64,000 bases of DNA. It comes from Flaccisagitta enflata. Lineage: Eukaryota; Chaetognatha; Sagittoidea; Aphragmophora. The DNA is taken from NCBI GenBank assembly GCA_965153355.1, contig OZ231127.1, positions 84,692,001 to 84,756,000 of the forward strand, read 5' to 3'. Shown one piece after another: positions 21,828 through 33,795 of the stretch; position 1 is the stretch's first letter; each line of letters opens with the position of its first letter. A program made the position numbers and the translations under genes. The notes beneath the pieces were generated by a model. That model made no database searches. It worked only from the letters and a program-made list of their open reading frames with translations, and was not told the origin of the DNA.

Positions 21828-22441
21828 CACCATCCGTTCAAACTACCGCCAGGTGGTTGTCAGTATTACTCTGGATTTTCCGCTTGTTTACACTCAATAT
21901 GGACCTCCTGAACAAGAATCAAACTTCAAAAAAATCTTTTTTGTGGCGCTTTTTAAAAAGAATCCAAAATTGATTGTTTTTTCTCTTATTTTGAAGTCAG
22001 AATTTTTAAGGTTGTTGGAAAATCTTTTTAGATAGCATATCTGAATTCCTGATAAAATTTCCTCTCATTTGATAGGTAGCACTATATTTTTTTGAAAAGA
22101 AATAAAATTTTTAATATCTAAGCCACCGTTTCAAAAAATAACGGTGGCTAAAAATTGAAAATTTTATCTCTTTTGAAAAATATATAGTGCGACCTATCAA
22201 ATGAAAGGAAATTTCATCAGGAATACAAATATGCTATCTAAAAAGGTTTTCTAATAACCCTGTAAAATCTATGTGCATTACAGGATGAAAAATTATCAAT
22301 TTTGGATTTTTTTCAAAAAGCGCCACAAGAAAGATTTCTCTGAAGTTGGATCCTAGTTCAAGAAGTCCATCCTGAGTAAAAACAAGCGGAAAATTCAGAG
22401 TAATACTAAAAACCACCTGGCGGTAGTTTGGACGGATGGTG
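21828..22441. mobile_element. 614-bp palindromic (foldback) MITE
   Basis: Two ~300-bp arms are inverted copies across a short centre (AGCCACCGTT at 22121-22130 / AACGGTGGCT at 22140-22149). The ends are CACCATCCGTTCAAACTACC and its near-perfect inverse. TTAC lies directly outside both ends (21824-21827, 22442-22445), a possible 4-bp target duplication. Arms differ by scattered substitutions only. Confidence 0.8.
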
Positions 22442-22570
22442 TTACACTTTCGCCTTTCAACTGATGAAATTTTTTTTTTCTCAGCAGATGTGCATTCGTT
22501 CATGAAATCCGCTGGGTTGGCCAAAGTTCGATTTAAAGCAGAACTAGATTACTTTATCAATAGCCATATC

Positions 22571-22572
22571 GG

Positions 22573-22669
<97 letters not shown>
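22571..22669. repeat. GTT array
   Basis: (TTG)33, pure. Confidence 0.97.
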
Positions 22670-22689
22670 AAGAATTTTTTTTCTCGAGA

Positions 22690-25170
22690 TGGGATATCTT
22701 TGCGGTAAACTATTGGTAAATATTTTGAAAGCCTTTCTCTGCAGTGGTCAGCTTCCAAGAAATGCATCTTTGCATCAGTTTTCGAATTGGTTTTAAATTG
22801 GATTGACTGTCTTGTATTGAGAGGCTTCCTTATGAAGATGTGAGGCAGCAAATCTCTCTCAAACCCAAGCTTTTCTCAACGCTTTTTGACCAATCATTTG
22901 AATTGTGGCCAAGTTTTGATAAGGTTAATGGATTGATATTGATTGCTTACAAGCTATACGTTAATTCCAAGTATCGTCATGCGCGCGAGAAACCCTGACT
23001 CACTACCATTGTAGAAGTGTCACCACTTCTTCTGCTGAATTGTATGTGGTCACAAAGGTTTGGTGACATACCTAACTATCTGGTGCGCCATGTCAAACCA
23101 ATATTTGCTCCTCCAACTGCTCCTCTGGGATCCAAAACAGGGTAGAAGGGCTCTTGGCCTGTCCTGATTTTTGTCCCTGTGCTAAAAAAATAGTTGAAGC
23201 AATCAAAAATGTCGTGGGACAGAGTCATCCCATAGCTTGTAAGCCATCTTGATCCATTCATTGATATGTGCAAAAAATTGAACTCAATAACTCAACTGTA
23301 AGACAACCGTGAAATGATTCTCAATTATAATACTTTTCCTTCTCATTTTTCCGTCATTTTTTTCTCAAAATGAGATAAGCTGACAGTTTTTTTGTAAGCC
23401 TATGATTGTTCAAACATTAGTTATTTTCTTGCCATTGCATTAACAACTAGTTGAACGACATTTCTCCAAATTTCAAGGATTTTTTCCATTTCATTTTGGA
23501 GAAATCAACATTTTCCTAGAGCGTTACAATTCAGAGGTGTTCCTTGTTGGTGGTGTCACACTTGTAACACAATATGATTCACACTCTGTCAAGGCATAGT
23601 AACACGATTAACGGAAAATTCATCTACTTGATGAGAAAGATGGTGAAATTCTGCACCGACACCTAAAATTTCAAGTCTTAACTCTAATTCGTTTGGTCAC
23701 AATGAAATTACAAAGTTGATCAGTGTTGAAATAGGGAGTGAATTGTAACGCTCGCCGACGAAGCCTCGTAGCTAATTCTTTGCGCCCACACAGCGCTTGT
23801 CACACAAAGGCGCGATGCTTTCGTGCCTCAATTTAGTAAAATTTCTTAAAATTCAACTTGGCTTATCCTGCAAACTATTTGAGCTAGCCCGACAAAATTT
23901 TGCATGGTTGTTACCTAGATCAAGAGGGTTCTTCACCTATATTCTGGTGTGTCTTAAAGAATGCCGAGGAGTCCAGACAGACCAACCAACCCACCAAAAA
24001 AAAAATTGAAAAACGGCATAACTTTTGAAATAATTGTCCGACCTGGCTGAAATTTGGCATGAAGCCTAAAAGCCAAAGATGCTGTTCTGTCACTGAGATG
24101 GAATGAGCTTGCAAAAAAAATTTTTCCTACCAACAACCTACCCAGCCAGAAATGGTACTTATAGAGATTTTTAGAAAATCTCAGTACTTAAAAATTCAGA
24201 AACATGATCGTACATGATTGCTTAAACATATTCATCAAGAATTTGACTGTCATATTGATTTCTTCATTGTTTTTAACTAAATTTATTATTAGTACGTTTG
24301 CAAAAACATGTGTAATTAGGCCTAATTTGTATGAAAAATGAGCTCACGTAAGAAAATCCAAGTATCAATTCATACATGATATAAGGCTAGCTACATGATG
24401 ATGTATGGTTTTGTTCAATTTTCAACATTTTAAAATTGATGGATTTCACTCCGTCCACGGACCCTTTTCCATGACACTAACCATAAGTTGCACACCTGTC
24501 CGGCTCTAAAAGCACAGTAATTCTTAGAGAAAGAAACGTTAAAACTTCGGATTTACGTAGTCTTACTTTTTTTTATCAGTGTGCCATGAGGAGGGTGTAC
24601 AGTACGAGAATCGGTTAATTGACCAACCTGGTGGCGATCTGTCTGCCAAACCGCTTTTGAATCAAGCCACTCTTACCCCACACACCCAGACTTAATTTTT
24701 ACAAAAAATTTTTATTTTTGTTGATTTAACCACAAATAATAACACGCTGTATTTCTCATGTTTGTGACACACACAAAATCATTTGTTGATATTTTTCCTA
24801 TTTAGGTTATGGTTTGTAACCAAAAACACAAAGTGACCAGAATTTTAATTAGCTTCTGATTGGTGTGGTAGTTGAGTCATGTGTAAATACTCCAAAATTC
24901 TTGATATTATAGTTTAAATATTCAAAGGTTATAGATTACCCTCAAATTGTTTGTATAAGAATCTATTATTCAGTTATTTTAACATAATGACAACATACAT
25001 CTGAATTGTGTTTTTTAGAAAAATTTTTCAGTAATTAGGAATGACCATTTTTTTAGAATATTAACAGACCAATGTTATCCCATCATCTTCTTATGAGTTT
25101 GTTATCATTAATTTTAATTACCTACATCACTGCACTGCATCACGATATTGATGTGTCTGTGTTATTTTTA
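22690..25170. other. 2.5 kb without recognisable gene
   Basis: Moderately AT-rich, low in simple repeats, no long frame. Decayed mobile-element sequence is likely (e.g. CAGACAGACCAACCAACC at 23973 in a stretch like a family A array), but nothing can be named. Confidence 0.5.
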
Positions 25171-25712
25171 GTCAGAGCAAAATCAAAGAAATTCTGTATT
25201 TGGCCATTTTTGCTTGTATAAAATATTTTTCTTCCAGAATTTCATCTTAGCTGAAATGTTGGCATAACACCATTAGTTCCAAAATATCACCAATGTCAGT
25301 TTCTGCTTAGGGATATGATGGTCCAAAGTTTTAAAAATTGCCACCTTTTCAACCATATCTTTTGGAAAAAAAAAAGAAAATTTTTCAAAAAAATAGTCTT
25401 CAAAGGGGGGGGGGGGTGAAAACAATTGGGAATAATCTAATTCGCCCAGATCCAAAACCCTGAAGACAATTTTTTAAAAAATTTTTTAAAAAATTTCTAT
25501 TATAGTTTTTGTTGCAAAATTAGCGTTTTTTAAAACTTTGGACCATCATATCCCTGAAACGGCTTGACTGAGACAAGTGTGATATTTTGGAATATGAATA
25601 TATGCTTAAACTTTAGTAACTTCAGCTAAAATGGAGGTCTCTGAAAGAAAAATGAAAATTTATGAAAGCTTAAAAATGGCCAAAATGCAAATTTTGCTGA
25701 TTTTGCTCTGAC
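25171..25712. mobile_element. palindromic MITE, GTCAGAGC ends
   Basis: GTCAGAGCAAAATCA at the left; TGATTTTGCTCTGAC at the right. Inner paired blocks include GGGATATGATGGTCCAAAGT (left) and its inverse at 25535-25556, and TTCCAAAATATCAC with its inverse. No target duplication is clear. Confidence 0.7.
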
Positions 25713-26224
25713 AAAGAAACTTTGAATGTCAATATCTCCGCAACCGTTAGTCGCAGTGAGCTCAAATTTTAGGTGAAGCTAGGGTAGATGATAGGTAACA
25801 ACTATACCAAAAATGAAGATGATCGGATAACAGGAGCAGTTTTTATTCATCTTCAAAAATGTCATTTTCTGATTAATTTTGAGTGCAGAAAAATTTTTTT
25901 CTAAAAGGGCTAGTTCAAATTTTTTTTCAGAATCTCCTAATTTGTAATCATTTACGTCAAAAAATAACAATTGGCAGAATTTTTTATCTGAAAATTTTGG
26001 GGGTAAAATAACTTCACATAGCATTTCAGAATATTTCAAAATTTCATAACTCAAAATTTTTTTGGAGGGCTGAAATTTGCACATCTTCTTCTTCTTCTCC
26101 CTCTCCCTCTCCCTCCTTCCCCTCCTCCATATTTCAAATGACTGCCTCTCGAAAACCGTGAAAAGGAGTCAAAGTCTCGTTTTTGTTGTTTCCTCCCATT
26201 ATTTTCATTACTTTGGTTTCCCTT

Positions 26225-27125
26225 TGGTCCATAATCCACTTGGTTTATGTTTGCCCGTCACTAGGCCTACTGCATTTTTCCTTTTTGACTGTCACGAGCT
26301 ACCACGCGGATCAAAAAAAAAAAGACGCACTTTTAAATGCTTGATATAGCCAATGAATCTTCAAAAAAACTATAGAAAATCTTAGGTCATTTTGAAGCCC
26401 TTTGAAAATTCTTCATTTGGCGCCAATCTGGTATTGCTATCTTTTTTCGTTTAGAAATGACATCAGTTTAAGTAAAAACATTGCCTATGTCAGTTTTGCA
26501 ATCCCAATGAAAAAAATGCATTTTAGCAAAATAGTGCTTCTTTTTGCAGAGCTTTAGCTCCTAAACTGTTTGGAATACAGATCTGGGATTGGTCTAGAAT
26601 GAATTATTTTTTAAGAATCTTTCAAAATGTCTTTCTTAAAAATAGTTGAAATTATTTCTTATATCTGTTTTATCAATTGATAGATAGGTGCGTCTTTTTT
26701 TTTTATCTAAGTGGTATGTTCGCAATCACTTTCTGACTGTCACTGGCTATGTTTGCATATATTCTTTGAATGACACTAGTCATGTCTGCCTTTCTTATTT
26801 TGATTGTCACTGGCTATGTTTGCATTTATTTTCTGATTGTCACTACTCACTAGCCATTTTCGCCTCTCTTTTTTGACTCTCACTACTTACTAGCCACTTT
26901 CGCTTCTCTTTTTGACTGTCGCTAGCCATATATGCCTTGCTTTTTTGACTGGGTATAGCCATGTTCACATTCCTATTTTGGCTGCCTCTAGCTATGTTTG
27001 CAATTCTTATGGACTGACACTGGTTGCTGTCATCAGCCATGTTTGCACTTCTTTTTCTTCATTGTCTCCATCTGCAACTGCATTTTCCTTTTTGGTTTTG
27101 TTTCTTTCCATTTCGGCTATCACTA
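26225..27125. repeat. degenerate TTTGACTGTCACTAGCCATG minisatellite
   Basis: Units of about 45 bp, TTTTTGACTGTCACTGGCTA, TGTTTGCATTTC, repeat some ten times from 26700 to 27125, with one unit left of the MITE at 26310. The frames across it are not genes. Confidence 0.75.
26310..26708. mobile_element. MITE inserted in a GACTGTCAC minisatellite
   Basis: Inverted ends ATCAAAAAAAAAAAGACGCAC (26310-26330) and GTGCGTC followed by a T-run and AT (26689-26708). Both flanks belong to the TTTGACTGTCAC minisatellite. Confidence 0.6.
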
Positions 27126-27592
27126 GAACGCATTGCCTTTCTGTATCAATATTCCTCAATATACCCAAACTGAAAAATATGGAAGAGGGCCTTGTGAGCC
27201 CTCACTGCCTAATTGCTACGCGCCTCACTTCCAATTTACCACTTACCGGAACTAACCAAGCAAGCATCGATTCTGATTTTAACCCAAAGACTAATGCTGA
27301 CCAAAATAGACAAGGGCAAATGATTGTCACCTGTCCTACGCTGAGAATGCATTTTTTTTTCATCTGTCTCTGTATATAAGTCGCAGATGCCCAAGAGAAA
27401 ACACATTGTTGCAACATCATACTGGGTGTACTGTGCATTGCCTAGATAACATTACTGGTGTACTGTGCATTGTTTTATTGATTGCCACATTTCCTCTCTT
27501 TTCTTATTGTTTGTTATTGGCTTTTACTTCATTGTTTCTCTTTCATTTCCCATGAGGTTCAATCCCCACGCTTTCCCATCACTCACTTTCTA

Positions 27593-27760
<168 letters not shown>

Positions 27761-27951
27761 TTCTCCAGTATGATTTTGGCCAACTTTAATTTGTCTTAAC
27801 TCTTTCGGGCAAAATGATCATTAAATTTGGCGTATTCTGCTCGTTTTCATGTTGCCAATTTATTCTGATTAACCTTTCTTTTACTTAATAGTTGTCATTT
27901 CATATCGATGTTCCTCTACGGACCGTTGTCTTTCCTTATCATCTTTCCCCT

Positions 27952-28089
27952 CCTTCTTCTTCTTCTTCTTCATCTTCTTTTTCTTTTTCTTCTTCTTCTT
28001 CTTCTTCTTCTTCTTCTTCTTCTTCTTCTTCTTCTTCTTCTTCTTCTTCTTCTTCTTCCTTTCCTTCTTCTTCTTCTTCTTCTTCTTCT

Positions 28090-28136
<47 letters not shown>

Positions 28137-28297
28137 TTCTTCTTCTTCTTCCCCTTCTTCGTGTTCTTCTTCTTCTTCTTTCTTTTCTTTCTTCTATTTC
28201 TTCTTCTTCTTCTTCTTCTTCTTCTTCTTCTTCTTCTTCTTCTTCTTCTTCTTCTTCTTCTTCTTCTTCTTCTTCTTCTTCTTCTTCTTCTTCTTCT

Positions 28298-28332
<35 letters not shown>

Positions 28333-28470
28333 TTATTCTTCTTCTTCTTCTTCTTCTTCTTCTTCTTCTTCTTCTTCTTCTTCTTCTTCTTCTTCTTCTT
28401 CTTCTTTTTCTTCTTCTTCTTCTTCCTCTTTTTCTTCTCCTTCTTTTTTTTCTCCCTCTCCCACTTCCTT
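27952..28470. repeat. TTC trinucleotide array, about 500 bp
   Basis: Nearly pure (TTC)n with short TTTC and CC interruptions; a long polypyrimidine/polypurine strand asymmetry. Confidence 0.95.
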
Positions 28471-28682
28471 TTCCCCACGTTTTCCTTGTTTCCTTCCCAC
28501 ATGTCCTTCCTCTTTCATGTCCCTGTAGACTTCCAAATTTCCCCCTCATCTATTCCCTAAATGAACTAAAGTGTACATTTACTCTCCGTTGTCGTTGGTG
28601 GAATGTTGATATTTGCCTTCTTGGCTTCACTTTTGCCGCGGCTCACGTACTCATTCTCACATTATGACCAGACGGGAGAGAT

Positions 28683-28873
<191 letters not shown>

Positions 28874-28975
28874 TGCAGGGAAAAGTAGACGGACATACTG
28901 ACTAAGAGTGAGATAGGAAGACTGATAAACCGACAAACGATCATGCAAAAAAGGATAGGAAAACTACGAGGAAGA

Positions 28976-29110
28976 ACAAGGCCAAGTAGGCCAATAAGGT
29001 GCGACGAGTGGATCGTCGAACGAATAAGTTACCGATCGATCAACCAACCGACTGACCGACCAACCAACCGACGGACACAGCCAGTTAAATAGGTGCTTTG
29101 TCGCACCTAC
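28976..29110 (-). mobile_element. family A element, AGGTGC-hairpin subfamily
   Basis: Head AACAAGGCCAAGTAGGCC, AAGGTGCGACGAGTGGATCG, a GACC/AACC array, ACACAGCCAGTTAAAT, then the hairpin AGGTGCTTTGTCGCACCT. Same layout as the other subfamilies but with a different stem. Confidence 0.8.
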
Positions 29111-29168
29111 AAATAAAGCAACTATTAGTGTATGACTACAGCGAGTCTAGAGAGCGACTAGACAGATA

Positions 29169-29356
29169 ACAAGTGACGCGGGGTCACGATATCGTTGTGG
29201 ACGGGTGGGCACTGCCCCACCCAACCCCCCTCCCGACACATACACATACACATAAAGCTTTTAGAACTTTCGTTTTCCCATTTTTCATCTCGTGCTCATG
29301 GACGGACCGACGGACGGACAAAGACTATTATAGAGTTGCGTGTCCGCGACTAAAAA
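29169..29356 (-). mobile_element. family A element, GTGACGCGGGGTCAC subfamily
   Basis: Head AACAAGTGACGCGGGGTCAC (itself a short palindrome), GGACGGGTGGGCA, a GACG array, ATTATAGA, then the hairpin GTTGCGTGTCCGCGAC and CTAAAAA. Same subfamily as 39552-39838. Confidence 0.8.
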
Positions 29357-29550
29357 CAGCGAAAAATAAACGGGAATCGGGAGAGAAAGGAGGTTGACTG
29401 GTCACGTTCACTTTGTCGAGCGCCAGTCTTGAGAAAACTTTCTCTCTCGTGTTATTCCCTTGTCAAATTGTCCGGTGTTGTTGCTTTCCTATTTCCTCCT
29501 TTCGCTTTGTTCACCTTCACATCTACTCTTCTGCTACCATTTATACGTTT

Positions 29551-29659
<109 letters not shown>

Positions 29660-29764
29660 TTTCTTTCTGTTTATTTTTTTATTTTTTTTTTTGGCCTCCT
29701 CCTCCTTTCATTCGTTTCTTTCATTTTTTTCATTCGCTAACTTTTTATCCGTTCATCTATTCGA

Positions 29765-30152
29765 TCAGGCATTCAACCATTCAACCATTCAATCATTCAA
29801 CACATTCATTCATTCGTTCATTCATCCGTTTATTCATTCAATCATTCACTCATTCCTTCATGAATTCATTCATTCATTTTTTTTTCATTTTTTCATTTAA
29901 TAGTTAACTTTTCCTCATATCCGTTCATCTATTTGTTTAACCATTCAACACATTGATTCATTAATTCTTACGTCCGTTTATTCATTCATTCATTCATTCA
30001 TTTATTCATTCATTCATTCATTCATTCATTCATTCATTCATTCATTCATTCATTCAATCATTGGTTCATTCATTCATTCATTCATTAATTCATTCATTCA
30101 TTCATTCATCAATTCATTCATTCATTCATTCATATTTTCATATAATCATTCA
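29765..30152. repeat. ATTC array, degenerate to pure
   Basis: (ATTC)n with many variants at the left and a purer block at 29975-30135. Confidence 0.95.
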
Positions 30153-30287
30153 TTAATTCTTCACCTGAAATATTTACCCATATCCTGAGTTTTCTCTCTC
30201 TGCTCCGTGGAGATCTGTGGGTAATTTGGTGGCGGCGGGTTTCCTGTTTCCGTGTTGGAAGAATTAGGGTCACCCGTTCAGTTCTCA

Positions 30288-31113
30288 GGTCGTGTTTCTG
30301 GTAACGACAGTAAACGCGACTATTCATGTTGATCAGGTTTTGCACATAAACACATATTCATGGATTTCAACAGTCCCACAAGGGAGTAAGCGTTTTAGAG
30401 TAATTGAGCGCCGCAGAGCTCGACAAAATTCTCAGCTGCCTACAAGCTAGATTTTCTTACCAGCTCTTGCCTACAAAGTATTTTGATAAATTTGTATGTA
30501 CAGATATCAAAAACATATTGAAAAATAGTACAAAAGATAACTTTTTATAGTGACATGATGATAAGTTGTTTCAATTTATCATTGCATATATATAGTATGT
30601 ACTACTATATGATAAGGAAAATTAAATGAAAACGTTTGTAGTCATTCCTTAGAATTTCATGACATAAATTTTTAGTCGCGTGCTACGCGACTCTACAACC
30701 CGCTTTGTCGGTCCGTCCGTCGGTCCGTCGGTCCGTCTGTCCGTCGGTCCGTCGGTCCGTTGGTCCGTCACACTTTACTTTTTTTGGGTTTTTGCGGTTT
30801 TTGGCCTCACTGCTCCTGCCCAAATGATGGAGTGACCTCAATTATGGCCCCTGCCCACCCGCACACGACTGGGGTAGCCGTGTATCCGGCCTTGTTTTCA
30901 AATTTTTTGGTTTTTCTTGATTTTCTTTTTGTTTTGATTTTCTTTTCTAATCTCTTGCCTACAAAATCTGTTGGCTGCCTACAAGCAATGCTTGCGTGCT
31001 TGGGCACTTTGTCGTACCCTGTTGAGCGGAGTGAGCGGTGCGAGCGAAATAAACAAATCGAGCTTCAGAGTGGCCTGTTAAAAACGCGGCTGTCTTTGAC
31101 TAGAAACGCGCCC
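30288..31113 (+). mobile_element. family B element split by nested insertions
   Basis: The left half ends near 30430 and the right half resumes near 30990 (TGAGCGGAGTGAGCGGTGCG, TTAAAAACGCGGCTGTC, CTAGAAACGCGCCC). The break carries two nested direct repeats: GCTGCCTACAAGC at 30435-30447 and 30974-30986, and CTCTTGCCTACAAA at 30464-30477 and 30952-30965. A family A copy sits inside. Confidence 0.65.
30669..30898 (+). mobile_element. family A hairpin-ended element, complete copy
   Basis: Terminal hairpin AGTCGCG-TGCTA-CGCGACT, 'CTCTACAACCCGCTTTGTC', a ~65-bp array of GTCC/GTCG/GTCT units, then the body CTGCTCCTGCCCAAATGA, CCCACCCGCACACGACTGG and the end GTATCCGGCCTTGTTTT. It lies inside an interrupted family B element (30288-31113). 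Confidence 0.85.
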
Positions 31114-31154
31114 TCAGAGATACAGAGAGACAGAGAGGCTCAGTCCAGCGGGGA

Positions 31155-31215
31155 GACCGACCGACAGACAGACAGACAGACAGACACACAGACAGACAGA
31201 CAGACAGACAGACAG
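31155..31215. repeat. GACA array
   Basis: (GACA)n, one CACA variant. Confidence 0.95.
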
Positions 31216-31516
31216 ACGAGCAAACCGACAGGATGATTCGAAGAGTAGAGGGACACGTAAAATAGGACATTATTGTCTTTTTCAAGTCAATTGGGTGAGT
31301 AAGAGGCACTAGAACTTCACCTCTGTGATCCTAACACCTTTAAAACTGAAACGTCTTCGAACTCTTTTCAGGGCGATCTAGACAATATCAAAGTTCAATC
31401 TGACGGACAAGAAAAAAGGACCGTTGAACTCCATGGGCAGCGCATTTCATGGGCGATGTTCTGCCTAAAAGTGGAAGTGTTTTTTTTTCTTTTTTTAAAT
31501 AGGAATAACTACCAAG

Positions 31517-31965
31517 TAGGGATGTGGAAGCGGTCGATTTCAGAGGTGTATATAATTGAGCGGCTTTTGATTTTATTCCCCCCCCCCCCTGCCTTTGATT
31601 TTCTTCCCCGCGACGTGTCGCGTTGCGATACAAAATCTATGATTTTCTGCCCTACAAAGCAATAAAACAGTATATTATAGGTTTAAATGGTGTTAAAATG
31701 TGTTGTAGTAATCAAATTTTACCTTTTGGTACTACCATAAGTGTTGAATCTTCAAAAATTTTCTTTTTTCTTTTTTTCAAGTTTTTGATTTTTTTCCCCA
31801 TCTCCAAACCCTTTGGGGGGGGGGGGGAATGCTCAACTATATACAGGCCTGGTCGATTTTAGTGCCGCTTCCACCGCTTCCGCTTCCGCTTCCATTTTGT
31901 AGTACAAATACTAGTAGCTATCCCATCCTCCAAAACGGAAGCGGTCAATCGCTTCCACATCCCTA
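31517..31965. mobile_element. intact hAT-like MITE with 8-bp target duplication
   Basis: Perfect 8-bp direct repeat CTACCAAG at 31509-31516 and 31966-31973. Inverted ends TAGGGATGTGGAAGCG followed by GTCGATT / right reverse complement TAGGGATGTGGAAGCGATTG. TAGGG-type ends with 8-bp duplications are typical of hAT elements. The interior has CCGCTTCCGCTTCC units and poly-C/poly-G runs; there is no transposase, so it is non-autonomous. Confidence 0.85.
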
Positions 31966-32099
31966 CTACCAAGTGTCAGATGGGGTACGATAATCCCACG
32001 CCATATACAGCTGTATGTGCCATGATAGCATTCCGGTTAACAAAGATATTGACGTAACATCTAGAAAAACATCGGATTAGAACTTATACAAGTGACTGC

Positions 32100-32320
32100 A
32101 GGCCTGTATTTCATCGAGTCCCCCCCCTCCCAAAGGGTTTGGAGATGGGTACAGCACAGTTCAACACTATCTAAAAACCTGAAATATACTAGTTTTTATC
32201 CTGGGGAATTAAAACATCGATTTGGTATCACGACGCGATGCGTCGCGGGGAAGAAAATCAAAGTCAAGGGGGGGGGGAAATCAAAATTAAAAGCGACTCA
32301 ATTTCATACATCCTTGCTGA
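32100..32320 (-). mobile_element. inverted partial copy of the 31517 MITE
   Basis: AAAGGGTTTGGAGATGGG, GTCGCGGGGAAGAAAATCAA and AATCAAAATTAAAAGC repeat, in inverted order, blocks of the preceding MITE; neither terminal repeat is found. Confidence 0.6.
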
Positions 32321-32585
32321 AGTGAGGCAAGGGATATGGCAACCAAGTTGAAATAAAGATGTGATAAATGAAAAAGCATCCTGAAGGTGCTGGTACAAGT
32401 GATGCTAGCCATATAGCAACCAGGTACGAAAAATTCTGATGCGATGACAAGAAAGGCATCCAGTCAAAGCAAAGTATTGTCGTGACAATTGCCATGGCAC
32501 CCTTGGCTAAAAAAAGAAAAGAAAAGAAAAAAACTACTGGCAAAGGATTTGGCACAACATTCTTCTAAAACGCCAGTTTTAACTT

Positions 32586-32597
32586 AGAGCAGAGAGA

Positions 32598-32678
<81 letters not shown>

Positions 32679-32710
32679 AGAGAAAGAGAAAGAGAGAGAG
32701 AGAGAGAGAT
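32586..32710. repeat. GA array with GAAAGA variants
   Basis: (GA)n, then GAAAGAGAAAGA at 32669-32692. Confidence 0.95.
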
Positions 32711-33010
32711 AGAGAAGGAGAAGAAGAAGAAAGGGAAAGAAAATTTCCGACCTACTTTTGTCAACCGTTTGGTGCCTTGGCGCTGAGACATCATGAGACA
32801 GACGACGGCCTGTGACTAAGTAAGACTGGAACTCAGCGTTGATGGAAAAGTAAGGCGTGTGAGGTGAAACATGTAGACGTAAACGCACAAGTGCTGTACC
32901 GTTTGGTTCTTGGTGTTTATTGTTTTGAGTGGGGGGGGGTGGGAAAACACCACCGAAAGTGAATCAATGTCACAATGATATAAGGAAGATGAAGGCATCC
33001 AAAAGAAGTA

Positions 33011-33517
33011 CAGTTAAATCCCGCTCAAACGGATTTCAAAGGATTTATAAATCTTATATGAAATGTGCAACAAAAAGTATCTTACAAAAAACTTGAAGAA
33101 AAATGTTTTTCAAAATCAACTGAAAATCTAAAGATAAACAAAACATTCAAAAGTTACTTATTCCTGTATAGTACATGCTTCCACTCATATACTCACCTCT
33201 CCAATTTTAGGTACGACCTAGTTTTAGTGGTTAATGAATATCAAAACCTTTGGATAAGTAATTCTTATGCAGAAAACAAAACTTTTGTCTTCCTCTAAAC
33301 AAAATCTTTTTTCATGTATGCTATTGGGTTAGGGGATAAAAGTTAGCGCTGACTTCTGGCATTGACAGGGATAGTCAATTCATGTATATGTTGTAAGCAG
33401 AATTTTGTTAAAGCCAATATAGGAAATAAAGAAAAACGAGTTGGAGGGACTGAGAATTTGCATCAATTTTAAACGGAATTCCGTAAGTAGCGGCTCCGTT
33501 AGAGCGGGGTTCAACGG
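33011..33517. mobile_element. pogo/Tigger-like MITE
   Basis: Inverted ends CAGTTAAATCCCGCTCAAAC then GGA (left), and right reverse complement CCGTTGAACCCCGCTCTAAC then GGA, with TA at both edges. This CAGTTGAACCYCG-type end is characteristic of pogo/Tigger elements. AT-rich interior without coding potential. A homologous interior lies at 46596-46920. Confidence 0.75.
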
Positions 33518-33795
33518 TATTTTAAGAATTTGCTTTACACCGTCGTTAGCCAAGTGGTTGACCACTAGAACTGCATCAATTGTGTCACAATTTATGTCCT
33601 TTGATCAGTTTTTCTATCGGTCACAAACCCAGTCCTTGTCGAATGCCATCGTCGTCGTCGTCGTCATCGTTTTTCCATCGACTTCGTCACAGACGTTGAG
33701 CAATACCCTTGATATTCCCAGTGGTTTTCCTTTAAAGGGAAAGAAAGGGAAGACGATACAAACACTTTGACAACAATAACCGTAAGCCAAAGCGA

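Noticed and set aside
27881-28560. Open frames of over 200 codons on both strands (Lys, Arg, Glu, Phe, Ser, Leu runs)
   Set aside because: Pure translations of the TTC array, open in all phases; no coding evidence.
28976-29110. Regular direct-repeat blocks as a CRISPR-like array
   Set aside because: Tetranucleotide arrays in an animal genome, no constant repeat with unique spacers.
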